A DNA stretch of 64,000 nucleotides. Origin: Jackrogersella multiformis (Eukaryota; Ascomycota; Sordariomycetes; Xylariales; Hypoxylaceae). Within the stretch, counting starts at the first letter, position 1, and every line of letters begins with the position of its first letter. The position numbers and the translations under genes were made by a program. The notes beneath the pieces are model-generated. The model had not been told where the DNA came from. It searched no databases and saw only the letters and a program-made list of their open reading frames with translations. Below, one piece after another: positions 20,925-32,968 of this stretch. Location: NCBI GenBank assembly GCA_902806575.1, contig CADCXD010000001.1:5022001-5086000 (forward strand), in the 5' to 3' direction.

Positions 20925-22472
20925 AGAAGAAAATTTAGGTGAGAATCTTGGTGGGGCTGTCTTAGTTAGGTAGTTTAAAAATATGTAGGAATGTATATGT
21001 TCAGCCTTGCATAAATCATCACGAGGCTAGCTTATTCACGAAACGCACCTACCTACCTAGGTACAATATGTACCTACCTAGGTACCTAGGTACACTACCT
21101 AGCCTAGGTGTATGTACTTACCTTGTATCTACCTAGGTACCTATATAAGTATCTAGGTACATAAGTAGCTAAGTACCTATACTACGTACCTAGGTACTTG
21201 GCGCTGAGATAAATGAGGTTAAAGCGCTGCGCCTCACATCTCGTATTTAGCGACCGAGTACCGGTACTTGTACACCTAGGAGATCGCGCTGGGCCGCTAC
21301 AGCTTCTTGGCGAACCACCTAACCCTCCCCCCCTTTCATCCCCCTTCTCCCCTCCCCATGGTTACTACCTAGGTACGTACCTAGGTACACTGGATCCTCG
21401 CTAAGAAAAGACCCTGGAAAGCAGGCATCACGATACTAGTGTACGTAGAAACAGGGTTAGGTTGAATCCACCCGGCCTGTTTATTCGTTTTTTGTCCGAC
21501 ATCTCCCATCTAGTACCGAGGGAAGGTAATGTTGAAAATTTATGCATATTGATATTGATATTCACTCTTGTCCCGTCTGAAATACGTAGTGTGCTCAAAT
21601 CTTTTGCTAATAGTACATTACTTCCATCCCCTGGAGCAAACGTCATCGTGGTCTCGAGGTCGTGAACGATAAGGCAAAATGTATTGTTCCTCTCTCGTTC
21701 GAACTTCAAATGGTAACTCCCTTCATGTCCCTGCTCTAGAAATTAGGATGATGCAACACCCCGTAGATACATACATCTATGCTTGGTTCCAAAATAAGAT
21801 CTGGCCTTGCTCAGCTGCATCGTCTGGGGCGAGGTTGAACTCGAGTGATAGATAAGTAGGAGGTAGGCAAAGGTGACGATAGGCGCCTTGTTTTTCCATA
21901 ATTCATCCACCCACTGCATTGAAACCGCCCTCTCGGCCGATTCGGTCCTTCAATCCCCGCGTGCTAGTCCCCCCCAAGGCCATCGATGCATCCTCCTCCA
22001 TTCCGAGAAAACGGGCCGGGTTGGTCGAAGGTCGACGGATCTGCACCTAGGTAGTCAAGGCACCCCCTTATAGATAGGCTAGATTGCGTGCTGCCACATA
22101 TGGCATACCAAAGTACGTCCCTATCAATAAGAGTACAAACCATAGCTTGCCCTAGGGCGGGTTAGGACTAGACACCTGGGAGGGGCGCCTCTTGCAAAGA
22201 TGTTCTGACAAATGTGGTGTTCTCGGTGGAGCCATCGGGTTCTCGTTGTTACCGGTATTGTTTGGTTTGATATTATAGCAACAGGTTGTTTTTGTGCTCA
22301 GAAAATAGCAAGATAATGTAAATTCGAAAACGCCGTGACACCTTACTATGCTGGCCGTGTGCAAACGCCGTGGACTCTAACAGTGTCAAATACATGATTA
22401 CAGGTCTATAGGCCTTTAATCGAGAATGGAATCATTTTTGCTGAGATTTCATGGTGTAGCCGCTTGTCATCA
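20925..22472. other. Intergenic region with dense ACCTAGGT palindromes
   Basis: Upstream of DUS1 and downstream of the BNI4-like gene. The densest palindrome cluster of the window lies at 21048-21199 (separate entry). A poly-C/CT run is at about 21319-21358. Short open frames at 21428-21709 and 21873-22073 have no recognisable content. Confidence 0.4.
21048..21199. repeat. Cluster of TACCTAGGTA palindromes
   Basis: At least eight overlapping or adjacent copies of CTAGGTA/TACCTAG in about 150 bp, for example tacctacctaggtacctagg at 21071-21090. Similar but smaller clusters occur near 15700, 26385-26460, 27860, 28580-28625, 30380-30405, 34365-34390, 48340-48375 and 63880-63945. Nearly all are intergenic or intronic. 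The core ACCTAGGT is its own reverse complement. Confidence 0.8.
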
Positions 22473-25243
22473 TTAGAAAAAGTGCGTATAAATCTTGGAC
22501 GTCTCGTGAACCTCCATCTCCTGCGATCAGACGTAAGTAAGTAAGCAATGCCGAAAGGGAATCGCGAGACGCTTTGATTTGGACTTACCATTTTGAAGCT
22601 GTTCAATTCTTCCTTGATCTGCTGGGCAAGCATTGGAGTCAGGCGATTGCAAGTTGCGATTTCGCCACGACGGTCATACTCGCCGCTCGGCCATGTGTCG
22701 TAGAATACTATGCGGGGGCTGAAGGTGGCATTTCGTTTGCTGGCAGAGCCCTGCGGTGTTGTCGGGGCACTCTTCGTATCTTGACGAAGCCGAAGCGCTG
22801 ACACGAAATAGTCCTCGCTACCGATAGCGACAGACTCGTTTCGTTTGTGACCCTGGATCTCCTCATTCGGGGTGCTAGGAGCGCTGGAGCTGGGAGAGTT
22901 GGAGACGTTGGGAATCGTTGGGAGATCGAAGGTAGGACCTCTAATTTCCGGTCCTCGGGGTGATGGGCTTGGAGAGTTGCTACGGGCTAAGATAATGTTA
23001 GAAATGACTCGTGAATTTTTTTCGGCTTCGATGCTTGACCTACTTTTCAGAATACCCTTCCGGATCGTTGCGAGCACCTCAGCTCTCTCCCGTTCGCCGC
23101 CGACGATACTCTTTCTCGCACCGGAATTATCTGTGCCCGAGCTTCCCAGGCGATCGGATGGTAGGCCGTCCGTGAGGTGCGCGGCATCTACCGAATTGTT
23201 CTCTAGATGGGGAAAGCCAGTACCACCAGCTTGTTGAGAATGAGGGTTAACATTTACGTTAACCCTCTCTCGCTCAGCTTCCACCGTGACCATAGACACC
23301 TCCGCTTGGGAGATCTCGGGCAGTGTCGAGTCTTCTACGGGCGACCCGATGATTGATTTGGGCCGGAATAATCCAACCAGCGACCTGCCGCCTTTCTTCA
23401 TCCCACGTCCCATCTTACGGAGCATAATCGATGCAGAAGATGCGGTCGAGGAGATCGAGAGATTGTCAGTCGATCCTGAGAACAGCTTAGTGCCAGAGTA
23501 GATGCTACTTCCGATACCGCCCTCTTCCTGTTTCTGCGCGATCCGTGCTTGTTCCTCCTCGTAGATGTCTTCGGGTCTGGGATCCTTGTGCAGCCTTGAA
23601 GTCTCATTAAATGATGCCTTGGCAACGTCGGATGTGACATCTTGCCCGGCAGCCTTCCTAAGCTCGGCGGCGCTCCCGAAAGAGAAAGCTCGCCGCAGCC
23701 GCGAGGTCTTGCCCTTCGACTTCCCCCCTTTCTCACTGATCGCAGCGAGCTGTTTAGCCGCGGGGCTATCAGCCATCGAACTAGGAGACGGTGCCGATGG
23801 CTTGGCTGGAGTCGGCTCCGGTGCGTTGGCAGACGTCGCCGTCTCATCGGATAAAGATCCGGAACCCATAGCTACCGGCTTGGACAAGGGAGATGGGTTG
23901 ATACTTCGCTTGCCGACATCAGTTGATGTACCGCGAGGCGGTATGTTTACCTGCTTTGGTTGATCGTGGCGAGGCCTCTTTTCTGCAGGAGTGGAGGTGT
24001 TAGAGGCGGGGCTTGCCGTGGGGGGAGATTCATTGCGGTTTCGATTGGCGGACTGTGATGGCACACTCAGTTAGCATATCTCACTGAAGCAACACCTGCT
24101 TGCCGTCACCTGATTGGACAATCCCCTGGGAACTTTTCTTCTGCTGCTAAAGGTTCAATAGGTACTCACCGAAGGCCTAGAATTGCTGCTTCCACTCGAA
24201 ACGAGACTCTCTGAACTACCATTAATAGTACGCATCGTATTCTTTTCCGCCGGCCCGGTGTTGGAAAGAGTTGGACCTGTTCGTGCAACATGTTTCTGGT
24301 CCTTGTCTGAACCACCTTGCTTCCTCGACGCGGCTAACGCTTCTAGGCGGAATGATTCTTCCGCTTGTTTGAACTCCTGCGGGGTCAGGGGGTTGGGATA
24401 ATCGGTAGAATTGATGGAGTGTATGCTACGACGCCGAAATCTCTTAGCCTCTTCCTCGGTAGGATGTCGGTATAGCTGCATATCATCCTTCGTCGCTCCC
24501 GCCATAGACCCGTACGCACTATGTGGCCTGTTGCTAGGGGCTACGAAATTTCTGGGCAACCCTGATTTCCGCTCGGGCATAGCTCGAGGATTATAAAGAT
24601 GAACGACAGTAGCCATGCCGGAACCTGATGGCATTGCCGAACCCTGCGGTTGTGGTGTCTGCATGACACTAGGCGACGAGTCTGTATACCTAGGGGAAGG
24701 CCGTCTATATCGCTCTGGAGTTGCTTTCGCGGCAGCAACCTGCGCAAATGTTGGCTGATTAGACGGGACATTCAAGGGAGCCAATTGAGGCCGGGGTCCG
24801 GACGCAGAGACAGCCCGAGGGTCTTCTTGAGGCATCCCAGTAGGAATTGTTGGGTGCCCACTACTATTACCTGGCGTGCTCGAATTTACGGGGTGACGAG
24901 TACGCGCTGAAACGTTCGGATCTGCCATCTGCATAGTCGGAACACTTGTCGATGAACGATAGGCCCCGTATTGTTGCCATTGTCCACCGTTAGCCAGACT
25001 GGGCGTAGCTGTGAAGGCGTATGGTTGAACTGGAGCCGACGTATTACCACGGTAAACTGTCGGCCCTCCTCCAACGTTTCCAGATAGGCCATGATAACTA
25101 TTCCTCTGCGAATTGCCCATGTACGCCGGATTGGGCTGGGTTCCTGATGGCCCCGACATCATGCCTGAAGCTGAGCTGGGTCTAGTCTGAAGCAATGTTG
25201 CTGTTCCACTTTGCTGAGGATATGTTTGGACCAGCGCAGCCAT
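22473..25243 (-). CDS. BNI4: BNI4-like scaffold, protein phosphatase 1-binding
   Basis: In yeast Bni4 links the Glc7 phosphatase to septins and targets chitin synthase at the bud neck; a septum or polarity role is likely here. Three exons (25243-24170, 24052-22589, 22520-22473), introns GT-AG and phase 0, total 861 aa. The protein is mostly low-complexity and Ser/Pro/Thr-rich. The diagnostic part is the conserved C-terminus: SPRIVFYDTWPSGEYDRRGE with an RxVF-type PP1 motif, IATCNRLTPMLAQQIKEELN, then MEVHETSKIYTHFF across the last intron. The tiny last exon (16 codons) was added because it completes this tail. A basic stretch (GKTSRLRRAFSFGS) lies in the middle. ATG 25243 chosen; the in-frame TTG at 25249 is not a start. 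Confidence 0.9.
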
Positions 25244-28200
25244 ATTCAAAGATTTATGGCCCGAATGGTCGGCTAGACAGGCTCACGAGCGAAGGGGTTC
25301 GGTTCGCTTGTTTAACTTGTTGGCTACGAAGGGACCTTTAAATCAAAAAGGTTTTCGTGAACGAGGCAGAAAAAGGATGTCCCTAGCAGTTCTTGTGAGC
25401 AGGTGGCGTTCCATAGATGAGTGTCAATCAAACCAGTGGGAAAATCTTGATAGATAAAATCGAGGTTCCTATCGAACAAGGCATGACAAATGAAGCAGGA
25501 AAAAAATACACACCTTTAAAATACCGACACCCGGTAATTAGTATGCTCGACCACGTAAGAATGTCGGTCAAGTGATGACGAGGATCGGAATGGAAGATTA
25601 ACGATGGTAAGTTTGTGAAAAATGAGAAGGGCGCCTGCGACCAGGAGAAAACGAGTGATAATCTCCAGAGAAGCCTACTGTTACCGTAGACAACCTCTTT
25701 GACCTAGAAATACCGAGTATCTCACGACGACAGTCTTGGAGAACGGCCGGATCAGGTTCGATGAGAATTTTCGGTGTCACGATTGACACGGAGAGGGAGA
25801 GACGAGACTCTAGTGAGATGACATGGGAGAAGCTGTCACGGTGACCCTTAGTCGTGCTGTCGACCAAGTGAAGAAGAGTGATAATCTTGTTTTGGGGGGT
25901 TTCTAGTTTTTTTTGTTTTGTAATAGATGCGACATCCACCTAATCCAGTGGTGTTGGAAATTTTGACAAAAACTAAAGGGAAACGGCTCGAAAGAGACGA
26001 AACGGGGAAGGGCTGGATGTGGAAAAAAGAGACAGCAGATGAAAAATTAAAAAAAAAAAAAAAGATCAGGAACTTGGGCGAAAGGGGGAACCGCGAAAGA
26101 ACCACAACAACAAAACAGAGTGCAATTTCTGGATAATGCTATGTACTATTTCGTCAAGTAAATAAGGAATATGACTAAGGGGCAGGAAGAAGGAGACGCG
26201 TAAGAGGGGGAGAGGGAAAGAGAGTTGATGTTATTCAGAAGTGCATTGGGTTGGAAAGGGAAAGAAGTTTGGAAGTTGAGGTTTGAATTCCATCTTTCAG
26301 GCAGTGTCAGTTACCTAGCACGATAAGCGTGTAATCGTAGCGTTGTCGTAGCGTTGTATCCAATCCCATTTTACAGGCTAAGGTCTAGGTAGTTAGGTAC
26401 CTAGTATAGGTAGGTACGGTACATACCTATCTAAGTACCTAGGTATGTACCTGTCGGTTCCGTACAAGGATGGATGCTGTGCCATAAGTACCTAGGTACG
26501 CTGTACATGCTTGAAGGGACTTAGCAGTCAAAAGTCAGACCCGTGTAATGGCATCCATGACAGTCCGTTGCTGCAGGCTCTTGTAGGGATGCTAACTAGA
26601 TGTAGGTTAGGTGGGTTGTACGAGGAAAGGGCCCACATTGAGTACCTGTTTCCTTCTTAAATTTCTGAGTTGGTACATATAATTCTTAATGGATCCTACC
26701 ATAAGAGGAGGTACACGTGAATGTATTTAACCCATTAGGACGGGTAGGTACCTTAACAATGTCATTACAGGTAGCATTGGGATCCATGGATGCTCTTTAG
26801 TAACAAAACAACAATCTTAACCAACAACCCGTATGCAATACTTTCATCTCTTCTTTTTTTTTTCACCTACGCAGGTAGGTACTATATACCTGTGTAAATA
26901 GCACATATTACTAATAATACGGAATTGGCGTAGATATTACGCTTATAATTGACACGGAGTAAAAGGGAAAGAGAACGGATAAAAATCAACAACGACGAAT
27001 TATAACTCGCATGAACTCCTACCCGTATCACGATCTAGCATCCCTTATGTACCTAGAGGTATGGGCTGATGTAAGTGACTTAGGTAACTGCATGACATAT
27101 TACAGGTCGTTCAAATACCTACTGCCTGTTTAATACAACGGTGCCCCTATTCGGTAAATATACGTACTACATCTCGGTTTGTTTCGGTACCTACATAGGT
27201 AGATAGTATAGGGGGGCGCTAAGTTATTATAACAAGTGTTGAAGACCGATGTTGCGTACCTACTTACCTAGGTACTTACCTATCAGCCTATGTAGGTGTA
27301 AGTAGGGTACCAAAGGAGCTCTGGAGGTAGGTATGGTTGTTTTCTGTAACTGTATCAGATAGGTATGTACATGTTTCCTTTGAATGCTCAAGCACTGCGA
27401 CCCTGTGCTAGGTATTATATTTACAGGAATCTCTGCTACTAGGTACTATGAGGTATGTACATGTGTACCTACCTAGTAGGTAATCTTGCCAATTGACCTC
27501 CGATGAGACAATGATCGCTTACCAAATGGCGATTGGTTTATGCCCATGTCGCGCTAGACAAAAGCACGACAAGGGATCGGGGGATGCTTTACAGCAATGA
27601 CGCGGCGGCCGTACGGAGTACACTACATAAAGCGATGGAGCCCCGGAAGAATTCGCCGCACACTGTTTCTGCATCCATGGTTCGATTGCTTCTGTCCAAG
27701 AAATCACAATACTAATGCGAGAGAGTGTGATATCTGCGTGTGGGAGAGAGCCAGGTGGGTTCTCTGCTAACGAGCTTCGAGAATAGTTTGATGGATGTTG
27801 GACACAGCGAGCAAGCAAGCAAGCAAGCAATTAACTTCTTACATATACCTACCTACCTAGCTGCCTAGTACAGAGGGAACCGAGCCTCGGTAGATATACC
27901 TAGTATACTGCTGCCAGGCTAGCCGCCAGGCAATTCAGGGGGATGACGTGACCGTTGTTCATGGAGGCTCTGGGTGTATGCGGATTCAGACGACGGGATG
28001 ACTTCCGTCATACCTATGACTACCTACCTAGGTACTTAGGTAGACATGCACCTGCACATTTTGGTACCATGTATCATATTTTCTATTGTCCTTCAAAGTT
28101 GTTGAAGTCTATGATTGTTTAAAATCCTCGAACCTTGAAGCTTTGAGCTCTAAAGCTTTTTATATTTACATTGATGTACTACCTACTTCAAGCTGTTCTT

Positions 28201-31200
28201 AGAAAGAGAAGAAGAGTCGAGTAATAACTCGGGAAGCCTCGAAGCTGGAGTTTTGAATTTACCACCATGTAGGTATTCAACTTGGATTGGCGGTTGGCAA
28301 CGTAGAAGGACATATCTTTGTCCTTGTCTTAAATGTGTCTTGCTCCTATGCTAGGTACCGTGGTTCCATTTGTTCTGCTTTTGATGCCTAGGTACTGTAT
28401 GTAGGGAGTGCCGGGACCAGCGGAGATCATTTATTTCAGGATGCCCAAAATGAAATCCCCCAGTAAAAGATCCAATCTCAGTAGCGATCAACGGCGTCTT
28501 CAACCCATTTCAGCCAGCGATTACATATATCCACATAGTAATAAATTTAGGAACACACAATAAGGTAGGTACTAGATAGGTAGGTACATGCCTATTTATT
28601 TATTTACCTACCTACCTATGTAGATACCTAAGTAGATAGAACACCTCCCATTACTGACGTGCCGGATGACAACTGTAAGCGAGCCATCTAACCTCCCGAA
28701 ACAGACGGCGCATCTGGAGCTTTTGAGTTTTTAGTCAGTCAGTAGGATAGTACTGTGGGGCGGTTATGTAATCAAAAGGATAAGTAAGACCCTGAGAGTT
28801 TTTAGGTTGAAGTAAAACCTACACAATACAACAACCATTATCCTACTCCTACAGTACCTACCTCAGATTCCTGGGCAGTAGTTGGGTACGTACCAGCTTG
28901 AAGGTAAGCAGGTAGAGGTACCTAGCCTAGCCGGAATTTTTGGTATGCAATAAGCCGACATTCAAGCCGGGATTAATCCAACATCCAGTACTTCCAAGGT
29001 TAATAGTACCTTTATGTATTTCATTAAAAGTGTTATAAAAAGCATCTCTATTTTTCTCTACTTACTTACCTAGGTACTTTTAGATATGTATGTTTTAGCA
29101 TTCATCATTCACTACCCACTTCATTAAGCAAGGTTTATTACGACAACCACGATAGGATCATCGATCTGGCGATCTCCTAGAAGAAGCAGAGGCCAACAGG
29201 TTCCAAGTTCTTAACCGTTATGAGAAATCGTTTACAATTTACGGATTCCGTACACTACCTAGATGCAAAAGAGAATCGCGCCAGCATTAACGAGACAGTT
29301 GCTCTTTTTAGGAACAGTTAAGATCTATCCTCCGAGATTCCCCCCTTTTTCCCCCACGTCCATTTTATTTCTATATGTACTAGGTGTATGTACTAATTAT
29401 TAAGCCCCTATAATTTCTCTTATTCAGAGTAAGATCTACACGTGCGTACTCGTATGAAAGCTTGGTTTCTATATTGGTTCAGAATTAACCACATCATATT
29501 AATCATTATATAGCGTTCGTTCAAAAACGACCATAGAACGTGAAATTTAAAGAAAATGTGCGTGCTCATATATATTATTTTGCCTTAAACGGTTATTATT
29601 TATTACTTTCTATAGTATAACAACTTTATAAAGTATCTTCTTACTCACCTAAGTAAGAATACATATATCTAAGGAAATCACAAAATCAAGTATATAGTAA
29701 GACGGCCCTTCCCTGCCTAGATTAGAAGGCTCAGACTAAGTTCCTAAAAGGGCGTAGGTACAGCATGAATTTCCTGGATATCCTAAATGGATATCTTGGA
29801 TATGCAAACTGTAACATTCGGTTCCATTCTGTCTTAGAAACGCAATTCACCCCTCCAATGGGGAAGGTCTGCCTGTATCCTCAGGCTTAGCCGTATGCGA
29901 CAGCAGCCGCTACAGGGATCCATGGATAACACTGATCTATTTATTACATAATATGTACTTACTAGATAGGTACTTACCTAAGTAGATATGTGTTTCCAAG
30001 TTCTCGCTCTTAAATTGATATCTTCTCAACATGGACTTAGGGATATAGGTATTATTAAAACATCGAAACAAAATCAACATTTAGAGCAACTTTTTCCGAC
30101 CTTGATATTGTGGCTAAAAATCGCTGCTTAAAGATAACTTCTAGAAATGGTACCAATTCTTCCGCTTTGTTGCTCATAATTCGAGCACCTAGCATCGCCC
30201 AAGCAACAATGAAGATCTATAAGCAATCAGGTCATCGCTAATGACTACGATACTCGCCGTAAAGCTAAGGCTTGTTCTTGTTTGGCCAACCTTGGAAGTC
30301 TTATATGAACCTGTTTTCTCTAGGTCTAAGTCAGATCCACCGTCGTCGTGTATCAGTAACTGATGTAAAAGTTGATGATACCTACCTACCTACCTAGGTA
30401 CCTAGGTAAGCATTATCAGCTCCCGACTCACAGCCAACAATTGTCAGGTATGTACCACAGCTTACATCGGTCTATCATACCAATCCCACAACATTAAAAC
30501 GGAAAGGGATCGGAAAATTATCTTGGAACTTCAACACCAAGCATCTCAACGATCGTCCTTCGAAGCACGTAGATGTACAGTAGCACCAGTTGTCGAGCGA
30601 GGTTTTGCAGTCCGTCTATGCGAGATCACATGGCTATCGCTGTCATTCCCATCCTTACCTCTCGGTCAGCAAGCAAACAAACACATTTTTGCATTCGACG
30701 CATACTGCTCTCTCGTCGGCATATCTAGTGCCTTTGACCGAATCGGGTCGACCTGGGCCGTAAAACTAGTGTATCAAGCAGCTGGTTTCCATATTTCAAG
30801 TCATACGAAAGGGATTGTGTCGCCATTCACTGCGAAACTCAAACAAGACCATCCGTAACGCCTTACCCCACAGGCAGATCAGATCAGATCAGTTGATCTA
30901 GACACTGACACCTACTACGAAGATCTCGTCCCAAGTTTAGGGATCGTGGGTCTTTTTGAAACGTGTTTGGTTGACCGCTTGTGCAACCAAGCTAGGGATT
31001 CAAGTTTACACATGACCCAGAGTCGAGACCACTCAAGTCAAGAGGGCGTATGCTAGCCACTCGGATGTCAAGTTGAAGTTCCACACGAGCGAAGTGTCAC
31101 GGCTCGACACCGATAGCCCGGACCTCAATAAGCTTGTCGCCGCGCGGGTGTCCGCGCTCTGCGGCCTTGGACCACCGCATACATAAACACGACATAACTC

Positions 31201-32595
31201 ATCCGAGGTATTATTTTCTCTCTCTAGAGGGAGAGGGAAGGTGTTTAATTGGGACTCCTAACTTACCTAGGTAGCTTACGCGTAATTGTCGTTACTCTAG
31301 TTCCTATTTCCCCCGATTCTCGGTCAGCTTCTTAAAGTAACATACGTAACTCTCGTTCACACAGATTCTCTTAAACTAGAGATATCAAGAATAGAGCCCG
31401 GCTACGACCCAATGGAAACGTCACTCTAACCCTCAAGATGTGCTCCGAAGCTCGGGCCTTCGTATCCGGCCAGTTCCGCACTGAAGGGTGCGCTGATATG
31501 CTCTGGGATAAGGCTCGCGGCTAGCGGCCTCGAAAACAGCGTTGCTTACCGCGGGTAAATCGGCAACATGCTGATATCTACTGCTAGCAATCAAAACACG
31601 CGGAAACCTTAGTCGAATAAATCGGAGATAAATATGCGGTATGTATGTACCGTCACTATTAAACCATGGCCATGTAAGATACCGATATGCAGGAAACCGG
31701 AACATGGCGTATAAAAGGAATAAAGGTCGATAAATATTGTTCGGTCACTCCCCGAGGTACAAGATTACCTCAGGGGAGACAATAGGTTGAAATATTCACC
31801 ATACTCTAAGCCCATGAGGGAGCCGGACATATCCCAGTCAGGCTTAATTTAATCAGTGACGACTGCAACACCAACTCTGTAGGAAATACCTATGGAAATA
31901 AGATCCGAGTTGTTGGGAAGCCACTCAGGGATATTCGCAGCTACCCGCCGCCATATCCTACCTACCGCGGTAGGTACCTGGGTAGGTACTGCTATACATA
32001 CCTACCGTCCATGTATCATGCAAGTTGCTGGTATCAAAAGTCTAAAAGGATTTATAGATTCGTATAATATTTCCTAACCGAATACGTACTTGCTTACCTC
32101 TAGTAGATATATCGCCTATTTGGCTCATCTAGAATACCTAGATTGGCATTTCTCGATTCCCCCTTGCCTACCTAGTTACGTAAGGATTCAAAGACTTAAC
32201 TTGAGGTGCGATGGAATAGTCGTGAAAACCACATGCGAAATAATATGCTTTATGTGGTAAGCCATTTATGCCACTCGATTAATACCCCAAGCCGTCGAGA
32301 TGGGAGTAGTCGGGGCCGGGGTTTCTTTCAAGGAGAACGACTGAGTACCTAGATAAGGCATGAACATGCCACTGGTCATAACTAGAACGACGATATATTT
32401 GATGTAGGAATATTGTATTCATTTCTCATTTCTCATCAGCATGATCTACCCCGCGGAAGATATATCATTGCTTCCCCCACAACCAATTAATTCCAAACTT
32501 GCATCCGCTGAGTGATGAGTGTATCAAACACAAAATTGTAGACATCAATAAATGTTTCGCTAAGACTAGCATCGATATAGAAGGGGATGGGTGGC
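25244..32595. other. 7.3 kb gene-poor region
   Basis: The first ~900 bp are the probable 5' leader and promoter of the BNI4-like gene, purine-rich with an A13 run near 26049. Beyond that the DNA is AT-leaning, with many TACCTAGGTA-type palindromes and simple repeats: T-rich 26848-26864 and GCAA x5 at about 27811-27830. Slightly GC-richer islands occur at 27490-27800, 30530-31190 and 31430-31560. One open stretch (about 31018-31185, plus) is protein-like but matches nothing I recognise. No tRNA-like B box was found. Confidence 0.45.
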
Positions 32596-32968
32596 CTAGT
32601 CCTTCTTGAAGGCGGATCTGACGACATTAGACCAGCCGCCGAAGAGGTACTGATCAGTGTGCCTCCCACAGTGGGTGTAGACGTTTACTGTGGGCGAGTT
32701 TGGTTTCGAAGCCGAGTTGGTAGACTTGCGGGTCGACGAGGACTGGTTTCCCAACACCCTATGGTAGTTGTCAAACCGGCTATCCCTAGGAGTTTCCTAT
32801 GGATGGTCAAACCCTTAGAATTGCAATGAGTAGTGTGTAGAGAGAAATGTTACGAACCTTCCCCTTGTCTGAGTAGTAAGAGTCGAAGCTGTCTTGACGT
32901 CCATGTGAGGATTCGCTGGAATCCCTGGTGCCGAGTGAGGCGAGGGGTACCCTTTTAGACGAAGGCAT
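32596..32968 (-). CDS. Small two-exon fungal protein, function unknown
   Basis: Exon 1 32968-32858 (ATG context aatATGCC), intron 32857-32797 (GTTCGT...CATAG, 61 nt), exon 2 32796-32596, both phase 0, 103 aa. Translation: a Ser-rich start (MPSSKRVPLASLG), SSHGRQDSFDSYYSDKGK at the exon end, then SRFDNYHRVLGNQ, a Ser/Lys linker, and a compact C-terminal motif THCGRHTDQYLFGGWSN ending VVRSAFKKD. The junction restores one continuous frame without stops. Composition and the Cys/His/Gly-rich tail look coding, and I believe similar short proteins exist in other filamentous ascomycetes, but I cannot name the family. No signal peptide or membrane helix. It is the only supportable gene between BNI4 and YTA7. 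Confidence 0.68.

Noticed and set aside
25598..26136. Open frames on both strands upstream of the BNI4-like gene
   Set aside because: Purine- or pyrimidine-rich leader sequence with an A13 run; no domain and no conserved motif.
27660..27700. Possible tRNA B box (GGTTCGATTGC)
   Set aside because: The last bases do not fit GGTTCGANTCC, and no A box or cloverleaf could be formed around it.
27519..27830. 103-codon minus-strand frame
   Set aside because: Starts inside a GCAA repeat and has no recognisable content.
30523..30858. 111-codon plus-strand frame
   Set aside because: Begins at TTG, not ATG, with no domain or splice support.
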